Assembly: GCF_014203045.1 (NCBI RefSeq)
Contig: NZ_JACHIF010000007.1
Span: 124,001 to 188,000 of the forward strand
Direction: 5' to 3'
DNA: 64,000 bases
Source of the DNA: Prosthecobacter dejongeii
GTDB lineage: Bacteria; Verrucomicrobiota; Verrucomicrobiia; Verrucomicrobiales; Verrucomicrobiaceae
How positions within the stretch are numbered: the first letter of the stretch is position 1; every line of letters begins with the position of its first letter. Positions 52,838-61,802 of this stretch are shown in pieces. The notes beneath the pieces are model-generated. The model did no database searches. It was not told the DNA's origin and saw only the letters and a program-made list of their open reading frames with translations. The translations under genes and the position numbers were made by a program.

Positions 52838-53725
52838 ATGTCCTCACGTCGCACTTTTTTCCGTCAGACTCTGGGCGTTGCTGCGCTCAGCCTCGCCCCG
52901 CATGTTTCATCGGCAGCCGTTGCACCTCGTAAGCTACGCAAAGCCATCATGGGCGGAACATTGGGAATCAAAGGAACTTTGATCGAAAAATACACCGCCG
53001 CTAAAGCTGCGGGTTACGAGGGAGTCGAGCCTGCTGGTGGTATGAATCAACAGGAGGTATTGGATGCTTTAGGTGTGACGGGTCTGGAGGCTGCTAGCGT
53101 GTGCTGTCACACGCATTGGAAGCAGACTCTGACGCACAATGATGAGTCTTTAAGAGAAGAGGGCCTGCAGGGCGTTCTCACGACATTGCGAGATGCGAAA
53201 GCTTATGGCGCGGGATCTATTTTGGTGGTCCCTGGGGTGTGCAATGAAGAGGTTCCGTATGATGTGGCTTGGGAAAGGTCCATCACTCAGCTCAAAAAAG
53301 CCGTGCCTTTGGCGAAGGAATTGGGGGTGAAGATCTCCATCGAGAACGTGTGGAATAATTTTATTCTGAGCCCCCTGGAGGCAGTGCGTTTTCTAGATGA
53401 AGTCGGTGACCCGATTGTTGGCTGGCATTTCGATATTGGCAATGTGCTGCGTTACGGATGGCCCGAACAATGGATCAAGGTACTCGGGCCACGGATCAAT
53501 CGAATCCATGTCAAAGAATACAGCACCAAAAAGATGAAGGACGAAGGCGTGTGGAAAGGCTTTGATTGCGATCTCACAGAAGGAGACAACAACTGGCCTG
53601 CCATCATGAAGGCGCTTGATGATATCGGTTACACGGGCTGGGCGATTAGCGAGCAGCGAGGCGGGCTGAACCCAAACGGGCTCAAAATGCTGACGGAGCG
53701 AATGGACCGTATCTTTGCCATGTAA
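52838..53725 (+). CDS. Tat-exported sugar isomerase/epimerase-like protein
   Basis: A 295-residue TIM-barrel protein of the xylose-isomerase-like/AP-endonuclease-2 superfamily. A Tat signal opens it (SSRRTFFRQTLGVAALSLAPHVSSA from ATG 52838); a GTG at 52811 is less likely. Metal-site candidates lie in KISIENVWNNF near residue 166, GWHFDIGNVLRYGWPEQW and HVKEY. Exported members are common in PVC bacteria and are often linked to inositol or keto-sugar breakdown, but the substrate is not known here. It lies after a terminator and is monocistronic. Confidence 0.85.
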   Translation: MSSRRTFFRQTLGVAALSLAPHVSSAAVAPRKLRKAIMGGTLGIKGTLIEKYTAAKAAGYEGVEPAGGMNQQEVLDALGVTGLEAASVCCHTHWKQTLTHNDESLREEGLQGVLTTLRDAKAYGAGSILVVPGVCNEEVPYDVAWERSITQLKKAVPLAKELGVKISIENVWNNFILSPLEAVRFLDEVGDPIVGWHFDIGNVLRYGWPEQWIKVLGPRINRIHVKEYSTKKMKDEGVWKGFDCDLTEGDNNWPAIMKALDDIGYTGWAISEQRGGLNPNGLKMLTERMDRIFAM

Positions 53726-53850
53726 GATAGGCGTTGGAAAGATTCAGCAGCCTATCATCAGGGGGGCTTGGTGAATGGATAAGGTGGATAAACTGTCACC
53801 ATCTTTTTTTTGGTTCAGGCTGGGGGAGCTGTTACGAAGCTCTCCCCCCC

Positions 53851-54345
53851 ATGAAAACCAAGTTCAATCACTCTCCCCTGATCCATCTTTTAGCTTTGGG
53901 TCTCGTCGCCTTTTTTAGCTGGATGGCTTATCGTTCATCAGTAGATCACTTCGTTCGTGGCGGCCTGTTTCTGCGTGGGATCATGGTCGGAGGATGTGGA
54001 CTGTTTGCATTGCTGACACTGGCGCTTTACTTGCGCAGCGGGGTCAATCGTTATCTCGTTGAAGAAGGAGGGTTGCGTATTCAGCGTCTTGGACAAAATA
54101 CCTTTCATGCCTGGTCGGAAATCAGCCGAATAGATCACAACCAGCCGCTTCATTATCTCGTCATTCAAGGTCGTGATGGTGCTTTGGCTTTGACCTCTAC
54201 AGATTACTTTCCTCGTCTTATGGATTTCGTTCGGGCTATTTATTTGCGTAGTCGCTGTGAACTCTCTCCATCACTGGCGGAAATGCTCGCCAGTGAATCA
54301 AATGAAACTGAAACTCCCACGGTCGCTTTAAGCATGGGGCTCTGA
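53851..54345 (+). CDS. Two-helix membrane protein with PH-like domain
   Basis: A 164-residue protein beginning at ATG 53851. Two transmembrane helices (LIHLLALGLVAFFSWMAY and IMVGGCGLFALLTLALYL) are followed by a small beta domain (YLVEEGGLRIQRLGQNTFHAWSEISRIDH) like the bacterial PH (bPH2) fold. The function is unknown. The upstream 125 bases contain an imperfect stem GATAGGC/GCCTATC with a 17-base loop that is unlikely to be a terminator. Confidence 0.6.
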   Translation: MKTKFNHSPLIHLLALGLVAFFSWMAYRSSVDHFVRGGLFLRGIMVGGCGLFALLTLALYLRSGVNRYLVEEGGLRIQRLGQNTFHAWSEISRIDHNQPLHYLVIQGRDGALALTSTDYFPRLMDFVRAIYLRSRCELSPSLAEMLASESNETETPTVALSMGL

Positions 54346-54376
54346 TGAGTGTTCGCGGAAAACTCGAAAACCTTAT

Positions 54377-55030
54377 TTAAGGGCTGAGCCGTTCCATCTT
54401 CCAGCCTCCCTCATGGCGGGTGTAGCGCAGGCGGTCATGCAGGCGACTTACGCGGCCCTGCCAAAATTCGATCTCAGAGGCCAGTAGGGTGTAGCCTCCC
54501 CAGTTGGGGGGGCAGGGGATGGGGCCAGTGCCGAAACGAGCTGCCATTTCGGTTTCACGCTGGTGCAGCCATTCACGTCCTGGGATAACCGCGCTCTGGT
54601 CCGAAACCCAAGCCCCTATCTGGTGACCGATAGGGCGGCTGTTGAAGTAGCTCTCCGCATCTTCACGGGGGAGTTTGGAAATCGTCCCTCGCACGCACAC
54701 TTGATGATGGCGCTGCGTCCACAGGAAGGTAAGCGCTGCGCGTGGATTTGCAGCGATGTCCCGCCCTTTGCGGCTGTCGTAGTTGGTGAAAAAATGAAAG
54801 CCACGCTCATCCAGTCCCTTTAAAAGGACGGTGCGGCTGTTGGGCCCGCCATCACTGCCAATGGTGGAAAGAGTCATGGCGTTCGGTTCAGGCAGAGCAT
54901 GAGCCAAGGCATCTTGGAGCCAAAGATTGAAGAGGATATGCGGATCGCTTGGGGCAGTCTCCTCGGTTAGGCTATCCAGATCGTAGCTCACGCGGAGGTC
55001 GCGTAGGTTGGTGGGTGGGAAGTCTAGCAT
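54377..55030 (-). CDS. pdxH: Pyridoxamine 5'-phosphate oxidase
   Basis: A 217-residue FMN enzyme oxidising pyridoxine or pyridoxamine phosphate to PLP. Family marks are PNSRTVLLKGLDERGFHFFTNYDSRKGRDIAANPRAAL near residue 64 and WTQRHHQVCVRGTISKLP. SYFNSRPIGHQIGAWVSDQSAVI follows near residue 130, and the C-terminal RVSRLHDRLRYTRHEGGWKMERLSP matches PdxH. The product feeds PseC and other PLP enzymes. It diverges from hpt with a 74-base region between the starts chosen. Confidence 0.95.
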   Translation of the reverse strand: MLDFPPTNLRDLRVSYDLDSLTEETAPSDPHILFNLWLQDALAHALPEPNAMTLSTIGSDGGPNSRTVLLKGLDERGFHFFTNYDSRKGRDIAANPRAALTFLWTQRHHQVCVRGTISKLPREDAESYFNSRPIGHQIGAWVSDQSAVIPGREWLHQRETEMAARFGTGPIPCPPNWGGYTLLASEIEFWQGRVSRLHDRLRYTRHEGGWKMERLSP

Positions 55031-55104
55031 GGGCTCAGCGAAAGAAACGTGCGTCAGGCCGTTGCGGCAATCCCATGTTTGCGCCTTTATCCAATATTCT
55101 TGCT

Positions 55105-55647
55105 ATGCCTGTCCTTTCTGGAGTCTTGAGCGATCTACACCGTGTGCTGCTCAGCGCGGAATCCATTCGCAGTCGTGTCACTGAAATGGCCCGGACGATT
55201 GAGCGCGATTATGCAGGAAAAGAGATCACCGTGGTGGTGCTCATGGACGGTGCCTTGTTTTTTGTGGCAGACCTTCTTCGGCAGATTGACCTGCCGATGC
55301 GCATTGTCACGCTAGGGGCCAGCAGTTACCACGGAGGCACAGAATCTACGGGTCAGGTGAAGATTAACTGGCCGGCTGGGGTGGAGTTCTGTGGTCAGGA
55401 TATTTTACTCTTGGATGATATTTTAGACACAGGACTGACTCTCAAAGCCCTGCGTGACCGATTGCAGGGAGAGTCCCCAGCCACACTGAAAACGGCCGTC
55501 TTGCTCGATAAAAAGCGGCCTCGGCAACATGTTGTCCCGCTGAATTACTGCGGGTTTGAAATCGAAGACGAATTTGTCGTGGGCTATGGCATGGATTATC
55601 AGGGACGATTCCGTAACCTACCGTGCATTGGTATTTTGAAGCCATGA
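55105..55647 (+). CDS. hpt: Hypoxanthine phosphoribosyltransferase
   Basis: A 180-residue purine salvage enzyme that adds hypoxanthine or guanine to PRPP. The PRPP-binding motif is ILLLDDILDTGLTLKALRD near residue 100. The N-terminal loop contains VVLMDGALFFVADLLRQID and the C-terminal part has FVVGYGMDYQGRFRNLPCIGIL. The start at ATG 55105 gives normal length; ATG 55075 would add ten residues. Its stop overlaps the next start by four bases (ATGA at 55644-55647). Confidence 0.93.
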   Translation: MPVLSGVLSDLHRVLLSAESIRSRVTEMARTIERDYAGKEITVVVLMDGALFFVADLLRQIDLPMRIVTLGASSYHGGTESTGQVKINWPAGVEFCGQDILLLDDILDTGLTLKALRDRLQGESPATLKTAVLLDKKRPRQHVVPLNYCGFEIEDEFVVGYGMDYQGRFRNLPCIGILKP

Positions 55648-55889
55648 TCACACGTGTACTTTTTTTCTCAGTGTTACGCGACATCACGGGTCACGAAGAA
55701 ATCACCTGGCAGATGCCAGAGGGTGCAAGTGTCGCAGATTTGCTGGACAGTCTTTACCGCCGATGGCCCAAGCTGGAGGATTGGGACTCTAGCCTACTGG
55801 TGGCGGTGGATCTAACCTATGTGAAGAAAACGGAACTTTTACATCCTCAATGCGAGGTCGCACTGATGCCTCCTGTGCAAGGAGGATGA
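55644..55889 (+). CDS. MoaD/ThiS-like sulfur-carrier protein
   Basis: An 81-residue ubiquitin-fold protein starting MITRVLFFSVLRDITGHEE and ending in the diagnostic Gly-Gly (VALMPPVQGG). It accepts sulfur as a C-terminal thiocarboxylate, most likely for molybdopterin synthesis. There is no moaE or other cofactor gene nearby, so ThiS-like use is also open. It is translationally coupled to hpt (ATGA overlap), an uncommon neighbour. Confidence 0.82.
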   Translation: MITRVLFFSVLRDITGHEEITWQMPEGASVADLLDSLYRRWPKLEDWDSSLLVAVDLTYVKKTELLHPQCEVALMPPVQGG

Positions 55890-55939
55890 TCCTGCATTGA
55901 CCACAGCCTAGAACCGTGCGAAACACCGCGCACTCTGCA

Positions 55940-56755
55940 ATGAAGGACATCGTCGATAACCGCCGCCACATCTCGTTAGGTAAAAAACTGAGCCTTGCTT
56001 GGCTCATTGTGAAGGAGAACGGCATCATCTGGTGTGCCGCCTTTGCGACCTATTATCTCGCCAGTGCTGTGGGAGCCCGCGCCTTCAAGTTAATGGATCA
56101 CATCCGCCGTCGTGATGGCGTGCCTGGGATGAATAGTCGCGCATTGAATAAAGCCATCTGGGAGGCCTGGGACTGGCAGGCTGGTGGTGAGGAATGGACG
56201 CCAAATGAAGCCTGGAAGACAGGAATCATTGAGCATGTCCTGCGTGGTTACATGCCGCAGGGTGGGCAGGTTTTAGAAATTGGCCCTGGTGGGGGGCGCT
56301 GGACGGGCGAACTCATCCAGCGTGCGGATGGACTGCTCGGTGTGGATATTTCAGCTTCCTGTGTGGAGGTGTGTGCAGAAAAATTTGGCAGCACGGGCAA
56401 AGCTAAATTTGTGGTCGGCTCAGGCAATGACCTTTCCGGCGTGCCAGATCGCAGCATGGATGCCCTATGGAGTTTTGATGTCTTCGTTCATATCAATCAG
56501 GCTGAGGTTGAGCGTTATGCAGATGAGTTTCGCCGAGTCTTCAAACCCGGTGCTGTGGGTATCATTCACCACGGCAGCGTGGGTGGTGGTCTCGGCGGCT
56601 GGCGCAGTAATCTGACCCATGAGGCTATGCTGGACCTCCTCAAAAAGCGTGGCTTTGAGATTGTGGCTTCCTTCAAGGAATTCACTCATGCGGGAGTGAC
56701 GCATCAGACTGGCCTGTATGAAGATGTGGTGACGGTCTTTCGCCAACCAGCCTGA
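55940..56755 (+). CDS. Class I SAM-dependent methyltransferase
   Basis: A 271-residue methyltransferase with a possible membrane-associated N-terminus (ENGIIWCAAFATYYLASAVGARAF). The SAM site is VLEIGPGGGRWTGELIQRADGLLGVDIS near residue 113. SMDALWSFDVFVHINQAEVERYADEFRRVFKPGAVGIIHH follows, resembling sugar- or lipid-active methyltransferases. The start may be ATG 55940 or GTG 55916; neither has a good ribosome-binding site. The 50-base gap from moaD leaves cotranscription possible. The substrate is unknown. Confidence 0.8.
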   Translation: MKDIVDNRRHISLGKKLSLAWLIVKENGIIWCAAFATYYLASAVGARAFKLMDHIRRRDGVPGMNSRALNKAIWEAWDWQAGGEEWTPNEAWKTGIIEHVLRGYMPQGGQVLEIGPGGGRWTGELIQRADGLLGVDISASCVEVCAEKFGSTGKAKFVVGSGNDLSGVPDRSMDALWSFDVFVHINQAEVERYADEFRRVFKPGAVGIIHHGSVGGGLGGWRSNLTHEAMLDLLKKRGFEIVASFKEFTHAGVTHQTGLYEDVVTVFRQPA

Positions 56756-56779
56756 TCGAGTGACGGACGAAGTTCTCGC

Positions 56780-58144
56780 TTAAACGGCAGGAGTTGCAAA
56801 CTTTAGCCAGGCTTTCCAGCATGTGACAAAGCCTTTGGCAAAGTCTTGGGGACGGGCCTCAACCCAGGCGGTGATCTGGGCGGGGCTAAACCATTCCCCA
56901 TAAGGAACTTCTTCTGGCAGGCAGCGTACGGGCCCATTGTGACGGGCGATGTGGAGTTCTACAAACTCGTGATCCGTGTGCTCCCCAGCCGGTAATTGAG
57001 CAGCTAGTTCTGTACCTGTGATTTCCAATCCCACTTCCTCACGGACTTCGCGGATGGCACAGGCGGCATAGCTTTCCCCGACATCCAGGTGGCCAGCGGC
57101 GCTGCTATCCCACTTCAATGGAGATACATCTTTGAGGTGTGATCGCATTTGCAGAAAAACATCGCCACGGGGGTTGATGACAAAGACATGCACTGCCCTG
57201 TGGAGCAGACCCTGCGCATGGACTTCGCCCCGCGGCTTTTGGCAGATGACCTCGTTTCGCTCGTTCACCACATCAAACATCTCGGAGGCCTTCTGCCCGG
57301 CATCGACCGAGTGGCGACCTTCATACCAGCGCGAGAGGTTCACCCATTGGCAAACGGAAAGTTCCTCCGCCCGCATCGTTACTGGCATCTGGAGGGATTC
57401 GCACAAAGCCTCCCAGGAATCTGGAGGTGGGGGAAGCAGATTCTTCATCTGCTTGCGACGTTGGCTAAAGCCCATGCGCACGAGTTTTTCAAAAGTGCGC
57501 CGTTCATACACCGGGAGGGTGGAGGGATCGCGCGGGGTAAACCGTACAATGGCACTGTCCACCTTGGGCTTCGGAGAAAAGGCTTCTGGTGGGATGATGC
57601 GTAGCAGTTCCACATCCCAATCGCGCTGAACGAGTACGGAGAGCGCTCCGTAGCCATCCTTGCCATGCTGGGCGGCGAGGCGTTCACAGACTTCCTTTTG
57701 CAGCATGAAGACGGCGCTCTTCACCGGGGTGGGTGGGGTGAGCATGTGCTTCATGATTTCGCCACCCACAGAGTAGGGTAGATTGCCGATCACGCGCACG
57801 TCGCCATACTGGTACCAGTCTCGCAAGTCCACCTGAGTGGCATCTGCGTGCTGCACGGCGACGCCTTGATGCCCATACTTTTTTTCCAACTGAGGGGCCA
57901 ACTGATTGTCTTTCTCAATGAGCAGCAGCTTTTGAGGGCGGTTAACCAAATGTTGTGTCATGGCACCGAGGCCAGGCCCAGGCTCGACCACAAAAGCTGC
58001 GCCATCCGGCAGAATTTGGTCTGAGATCCAGCGTGCCACTTCCTCATCCACAAGGAAGTTTTGCCCCATGCTCTTGCGGGGGGTTACTTCCTGGCCGCCG
58101 ATGATGCGGGTGGAGCGGAATTTGGGGCGTCGGTTGAATTGCAT
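56780..58144 (-). CDS. rsmA: RsmA (KsgA) fused to a NUDIX hydrolase
   Basis: A 454-residue fusion. Residues 20-285 are the 16S rRNA adenine dimethyltransferase RsmA: TPRKSMGQNFLVDEEVARWI, SAM site VVEPGPGLGAMTQ near residue 53, catalytic NLPYSVGGEIM at 121, and RMGFSQRRKQMKNLL near 223. After a short linker comes an IDI/YfcD-type NUDIX domain (about 288-450) with MFDVVNERNEVICQKPRGEVH and a complete NUDIX box at residues 351-373 (G-x5-E-x7-REV-x-EE-x-GL). The start is ATG 58144; an upstream in-frame ATG is less likely. RsmA dimethylates A1518/A1519; the NUDIX part could hydrolyse a nucleotide or isoprenyl-like diphosphate. No frameshift or stop separates the domains. Confidence 0.93.
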   Translation of the reverse strand: MQFNRRPKFRSTRIIGGQEVTPRKSMGQNFLVDEEVARWISDQILPDGAAFVVEPGPGLGAMTQHLVNRPQKLLLIEKDNQLAPQLEKKYGHQGVAVQHADATQVDLRDWYQYGDVRVIGNLPYSVGGEIMKHMLTPPTPVKSAVFMLQKEVCERLAAQHGKDGYGALSVLVQRDWDVELLRIIPPEAFSPKPKVDSAIVRFTPRDPSTLPVYERRTFEKLVRMGFSQRRKQMKNLLPPPPDSWEALCESLQMPVTMRAEELSVCQWVNLSRWYEGRHSVDAGQKASEMFDVVNERNEVICQKPRGEVHAQGLLHRAVHVFVINPRGDVFLQMRSHLKDVSPLKWDSSAAGHLDVGESYAACAIREVREEVGLEITGTELAAQLPAGEHTDHEFVELHIARHNGPVRCLPEEVPYGEWFSPAQITAWVEARPQDFAKGFVTCWKAWLKFATPAV

Positions 58145-58297
58145 GGCTGCTCCATCGCATGGCAGGGGAAGGACTGGCAACAGGAAAGCACGGCACCTGC
58201 GGACTTCTCAATAGCTGAGCTTTTTGAGTAACGGGCAATCAATTTTCGAAAATACTAAATTCCCTTGGAATTAGGTTAAAAGAAAGGCACTGGATGA

Positions 58298-58316
58298 GTA
58301 AGTGATAATCATTCGC
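58298..58316 (+). promoter_or_regulatory. Fur-box-like sequence
   Basis: GAGTAAGTGATAATCATTC contains TGATAATCATT (58303-58313), identical to the core of the Fur consensus. By my alignment about 14 of 19 positions match. It sits nine bases before ATG 58325, placing it where an operator could block initiation. Chance matches of this quality occur in AT-rich leaders. Confidence 0.3.
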
Positions 58317-58324
58317 CATTTTTT

Positions 58325-59080
58325 ATGCGTTGCTCTTTCATCTGCCTAAAAGCTTCTTTTTTCCTGCTTGGTCTCATGGTGTCTTTAGATGCTGCCGGTG
58401 CTGAAACGCCAAAAGGGGGAAACCACTCGGCGATCAAATTCACCGTAGATGGGATTCCTCTGACTCTCCCTGCCATTCCTGGGTATGGACGGTTGGATGG
58501 AATTTTGGACGAACTCGATGAAGGATTCCAGAAAGTAGCTGGTGCTTCAGGCGCAGAGGTGCTTGTCGTGCTGGCACCAGACATGGATGTGAGCCTTGCC
58601 CGGGCGGGCCAGATACCGCAGATGAAACAGAAAATTTTTATTCAGCGCAACGCAAAGGTTTCCGGGAAATTGCTGGCCAAGGAATTTCATAAACTCCGCA
58701 ACGGGTTTGCTGCTGAGGCGGAGGCAACGAAAACTCGCACAAAAGACGAGACGGTGGAAGGCAGAGAAAAAGCCATCAACGAAGCGGTCTCTTATCTAGA
58801 GGTCAACCCGAAGAAGCGCAGGATCAACACGCCTGAAATGCTCGGCTTCTTCGATGAGGACGAATCCAGCTTCTGCTATGCGATGTTGGCCTCTCACACC
58901 ATTGGTAATCCTGGAGAGGGAGTGAAGCTAAAGTCAAATGTGGTCTGCTTAGCTTTTGTCAAAGTCTCTGGCACGGTGGTCTTCGTGAGTGTGAATACTC
59001 CTTTCGAAAATAAGAAGAGTATGGACTGGGCCATGAAAATGACGAAGCAAGTTAAAGCAGGACTATTGGGGCGTCGTTAG
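58325..59080 (+). CDS. Exported protein of unknown function
   Basis: A 251-residue protein with signal peptide ending near LDAAGAE. The mature part is alpha/beta (IKFTVDGIPLTLPAIPGYGRLDG, EVLVVLAPDMDVSLARAG, SSFCYAMLASHTIGNPGEG, VNTPFENKKSMDWAMKMTKQVKAG). I do not recognise a family. The gene overlaps the convergent sulfatase by four bases at its end. The Fur-box-like site in front of it hints at metal regulation but is weak. Confidence 0.65.
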   Translation: MRCSFICLKASFFLLGLMVSLDAAGAETPKGGNHSAIKFTVDGIPLTLPAIPGYGRLDGILDELDEGFQKVAGASGAEVLVVLAPDMDVSLARAGQIPQMKQKIFIQRNAKVSGKLLAKEFHKLRNGFAAEAEATKTRTKDETVEGREKAINEAVSYLEVNPKKRRINTPEMLGFFDEDESSFCYAMLASHTIGNPGEGVKLKSNVVCLAFVKVSGTVVFVSVNTPFENKKSMDWAMKMTKQVKAGLLGRR

Positions 59081-60498
59081 TTGACGCGCTTCTTTTTGCG
59101 GTCGGATTCCCAAGCGCGTTCGGGATCATATTTCTCGTTCGCGACGGGGAGTTGGGCTCCCACCTGAGTGCGCCAATCGCTGAGTTGTTTTTGCATCTTC
59201 TGCGCGATGTCTGGTTCTGCAGCGGCCACATTGTCAGCCTCGCCGACATCGCGACGGAGGTTATAGAGCTCGACGTGCTGGTCTTCGAAGAATTCGATGA
59301 GCTTCCAGTCGCCGGCGCGGATGGCGCTGTAAGGTGTGGCGCTGCCAGGATGATAATGCGGGTAGTGCCAGTAAATGGCCTCCCGTTTAAGAATGTCCTT
59401 CTGAGTGAGTAGCGGCATCAATGATTCACCATCCACCACTTGGCCTTCTTTCAACGGCGTACCAGTCGCCTCAAGAAGGGTGGGGACGTGGTCATAGCTG
59501 ATCACAGGAGAATCATTGATGGTTCCAGGTTCGATGGTGCCCGGCCATGCAATGATGAGTGGGATGTGTACCCCGCCATCGTAGGGGCCTCCTTTGCCTA
59601 AGCGGGAAGGACTGTTGTCCGTAGGCCCTGGTTTCCACCCCTGGGCCCCGACCATGTGGCTCAGCCCTCCATTGTCACTAGTGAAGACAAAAAGAGTGTT
59701 CTCGCTCAGGTCGAGTTTCTTTAATGTTTCCCGCATGCGACCCACACCATCGTCCACGCTTTCCACCAGGGCTGCATAAACGGGATTGCTGTGACCGCCG
59801 TCGGCTTTTTTGGCCTGATACTTGGCCACGACGTCGGGCTTGCCCATGATCGGTGTATGAACAGCGTAATGGGGTAAATAAATGAAAAACGGCTGGTCTT
59901 TATGCTTTTCAATAAACCCAATGGCTTCGGTGGTGAGGCGGTCAGTCAAAAATTCGCCTTGGGGCCCGTCCGGCAAAGTGGCGATCTTGTAAGGAGAGAA
60001 ATAACTGGGCGGAGAACCTGCATCGGTGCCGCCGATATTAACGTCAAACCCATGTTTTTCGGGGTAGTGGTCGGTGCCGCCTAGATGCCATTTGCCGATG
60101 CTTGCGGTGGCGTAACCTCGTGTTTTTAAGCGCTCAGCCAGGGTTTCTTCGTCCTCAGGCAGATGTTTGGTCCATTCGGGAATGCTGAGGCGAGCATTGG
60201 GGCGATTATGTCCGGCGATCCAGTCTGTAACATGCAGACGGGCAGGGGACTTGCCGGTAAGGATGGCCGCCCGGGTGGGAGAGCAGACTGTACACGCGGA
60301 ATAGGCTTGGGTAAAACGCATACCATCCTTGGCCAACTGGTCTAGGTGAGGCGTCTCGTAGTATTTGCTGCCGTAGCAGCCTAGATCCGTCCAGCCCATG
60401 TCATCAATCAAAATGAAGATGATGTTGGGGGGGCGATCTTGCGCCTGACTCGTGAGTGAAAAGGCAATCGCCAGTGTGAAAAGAAATCTAAGCAGCAT
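59077..60498 (-). CDS. Arylsulfatase A-like exported sulfatase
   Basis: A 473-residue type I sulfatase with signal peptide MLLRFLFTLAIAFSLTSQAQ. The formylglycine motif is VCSPTRAAILTGKSPAR with cysteine near residue 72 (C-x-P-x-R). Metal and substrate residues lie in FILIDDMGWTDLGCYGSKYYETP, GKWHLGGTDHYPEKHGFD and FTSDNGGLSHMVGAQGW. It resembles arylsulfatase A or GalNAc-6-sulfatase-like enzymes and differs from the iduronate type at 44755. It is separated from the lipid permease by 158 bases with divergent promoters expected. Confidence 0.92.
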   Translation of the reverse strand: MLLRFLFTLAIAFSLTSQAQDRPPNIIFILIDDMGWTDLGCYGSKYYETPHLDQLAKDGMRFTQAYSACTVCSPTRAAILTGKSPARLHVTDWIAGHNRPNARLSIPEWTKHLPEDEETLAERLKTRGYATASIGKWHLGGTDHYPEKHGFDVNIGGTDAGSPPSYFSPYKIATLPDGPQGEFLTDRLTTEAIGFIEKHKDQPFFIYLPHYAVHTPIMGKPDVVAKYQAKKADGGHSNPVYAALVESVDDGVGRMRETLKKLDLSENTLFVFTSDNGGLSHMVGAQGWKPGPTDNSPSRLGKGGPYDGGVHIPLIIAWPGTIEPGTINDSPVISYDHVPTLLEATGTPLKEGQVVDGESLMPLLTQKDILKREAIYWHYPHYHPGSATPYSAIRAGDWKLIEFFEDQHVELYNLRRDVGEADNVAAAEPDIAQKMQKQLSDWRTQVGAQLPVANEKYDPERAWESDRKKKRVN

Positions 60499-60656
60499 GG
60501 TTGTGGCAGGAACGATGAATAAGACGCAAAGATTGCAACGATCTGTATGAGCAAAACCTGAATTTTAACCGGGAACGACACATCTGAGGAGGCTAAACAC
60601 CACGTTTCAAACGCCAGCCTTGCCAGCTTTAAAACCCAGCCTAGTCTGAGTCATAC

Positions 60657-61787
60657 ATGGTGGTGCGAATATTTGACCGTTATCTGGGTAAGCAGGTTCT
60701 CTCAGCGACGCTGATGGGCGTCCTGCTGCTCAGTGGCGTGATGGTGCTGGGTAACGTTTACAAGAAGCTTGACGAACTCCTGGGGGATACACAACTGCCC
60801 CTAGGCTTTGTCTTGGAGTTCGTCGCCCTCATCATTCCGTTCTCGCTGATTTTTACTATTCCGTGGGCCTTTCTGACGGGCATCTTGCTCGTGTTTGGAC
60901 GGCTCTCAGCGGACAATGAATTGGTTTCGCTACGGATGACCGGCTGGTCCATGTCTCGGATCTGTGCCGCCGTGTTTGTTTTAGCCTTTGGGCTATCCAG
61001 CGTTTGTTACTGGGTGAACGTCAGCGTCTCGCCCATGGCGAAGGATCGTATCAAGCGGATGTTCTTTGAAGTGGCCTTGGATAATCCTGCCGCTCTTTTC
61101 CAGGAAGGCCGTGTTCTGGATAAAGTGCCAGGTTTCCGCATCCATACAGGAAAACGGGACGGGAATGTGTTGAAGGATTTGGAAATTGTCGAAGTGGAAG
61201 GACGGCTGCCTCAGCGTGTGATCCATGCTCAACAAGCCACCCTACAGATGCAGCCTGGAGTGCTGGATTTCATCATGCAACTGGAAGGAGCAGAGATCGA
61301 AAACATCACCTACACCGAAGATAAAAAGGTGGATAAGATTGAGTTCGTCAATGCAGGCAAGATGGCCATGCTTTTTCCACTCTCGCGGCTCAAAGAGGAT
61401 ACCGTCAAAGTGAATGCTAGCATGAAGTCCACCAGCATCCTATGGGGGGAAGTGCGTAGCTGGATGGATGGGGTGACGGGCAAAAAAATGGATGAGAAAG
61501 AACATAGCAAGTCTCTGACAGAGCTGAGCAAAAGGTACAGTTTTTCTCTTGCCTGCGTAACGTTTGCCTTGGTCGGCATTCCGCTGGGTGTTACGGCGCA
61601 ACGCCGAGAAACGTCCACAGGCTTTGCCCTCAGTCTCATCACCGCGACACTCTACCTGGTCTTCATCATCCTCGCAGACACCTTGAATAGTAAACCTGCG
61701 GCCATGCCACACCTCATCATGTGGGCACCGAATGTTCTTTTTATGGGCATTGGGGGATGGCTTTTTTACCGTTTGAGCCGTCGCTAG
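60657..61787 (+). CDS. LptF/LptG family permease
   Basis: A 376-residue YjgP/YjgQ-family membrane protein with six helices and a periplasmic jellyroll domain (about 110-275). It starts with IFDRYLGKQVLSATLMGVLLLSGVMVLG and ends with ITATLYLVFIILADTLNSKPAAMPHLIMWAPNVLF. LPS export permeases work as LptF/LptG pairs with the LptB ATPase, so a second copy is expected elsewhere. It is evidence of an LPS-bearing outer membrane. It is followed by the sugar-binding lipoprotein after 15 bases, which suggests cotranscription but no shared role. Confidence 0.88.
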   Translation: MVVRIFDRYLGKQVLSATLMGVLLLSGVMVLGNVYKKLDELLGDTQLPLGFVLEFVALIIPFSLIFTIPWAFLTGILLVFGRLSADNELVSLRMTGWSMSRICAAVFVLAFGLSSVCYWVNVSVSPMAKDRIKRMFFEVALDNPAALFQEGRVLDKVPGFRIHTGKRDGNVLKDLEIVEVEGRLPQRVIHAQQATLQMQPGVLDFIMQLEGAEIENITYTEDKKVDKIEFVNAGKMAMLFPLSRLKEDTVKVNASMKSTSILWGEVRSWMDGVTGKKMDEKEHSKSLTELSKRYSFSLACVTFALVGIPLGVTAQRRETSTGFALSLITATLYLVFIILADTLNSKPAAMPHLIMWAPNVLFMGIGGWLFYRLSRR

Positions 61788-61802
61788 CTCTTGCTTGTTT
61801 GT

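Noticed and set aside
53726-53756. Stem GATAGGC/GCCTATC as a terminator after the sugar isomerase
   Set aside because: The loop is 17 bases and no T tract follows, so the pairing is probably incidental.
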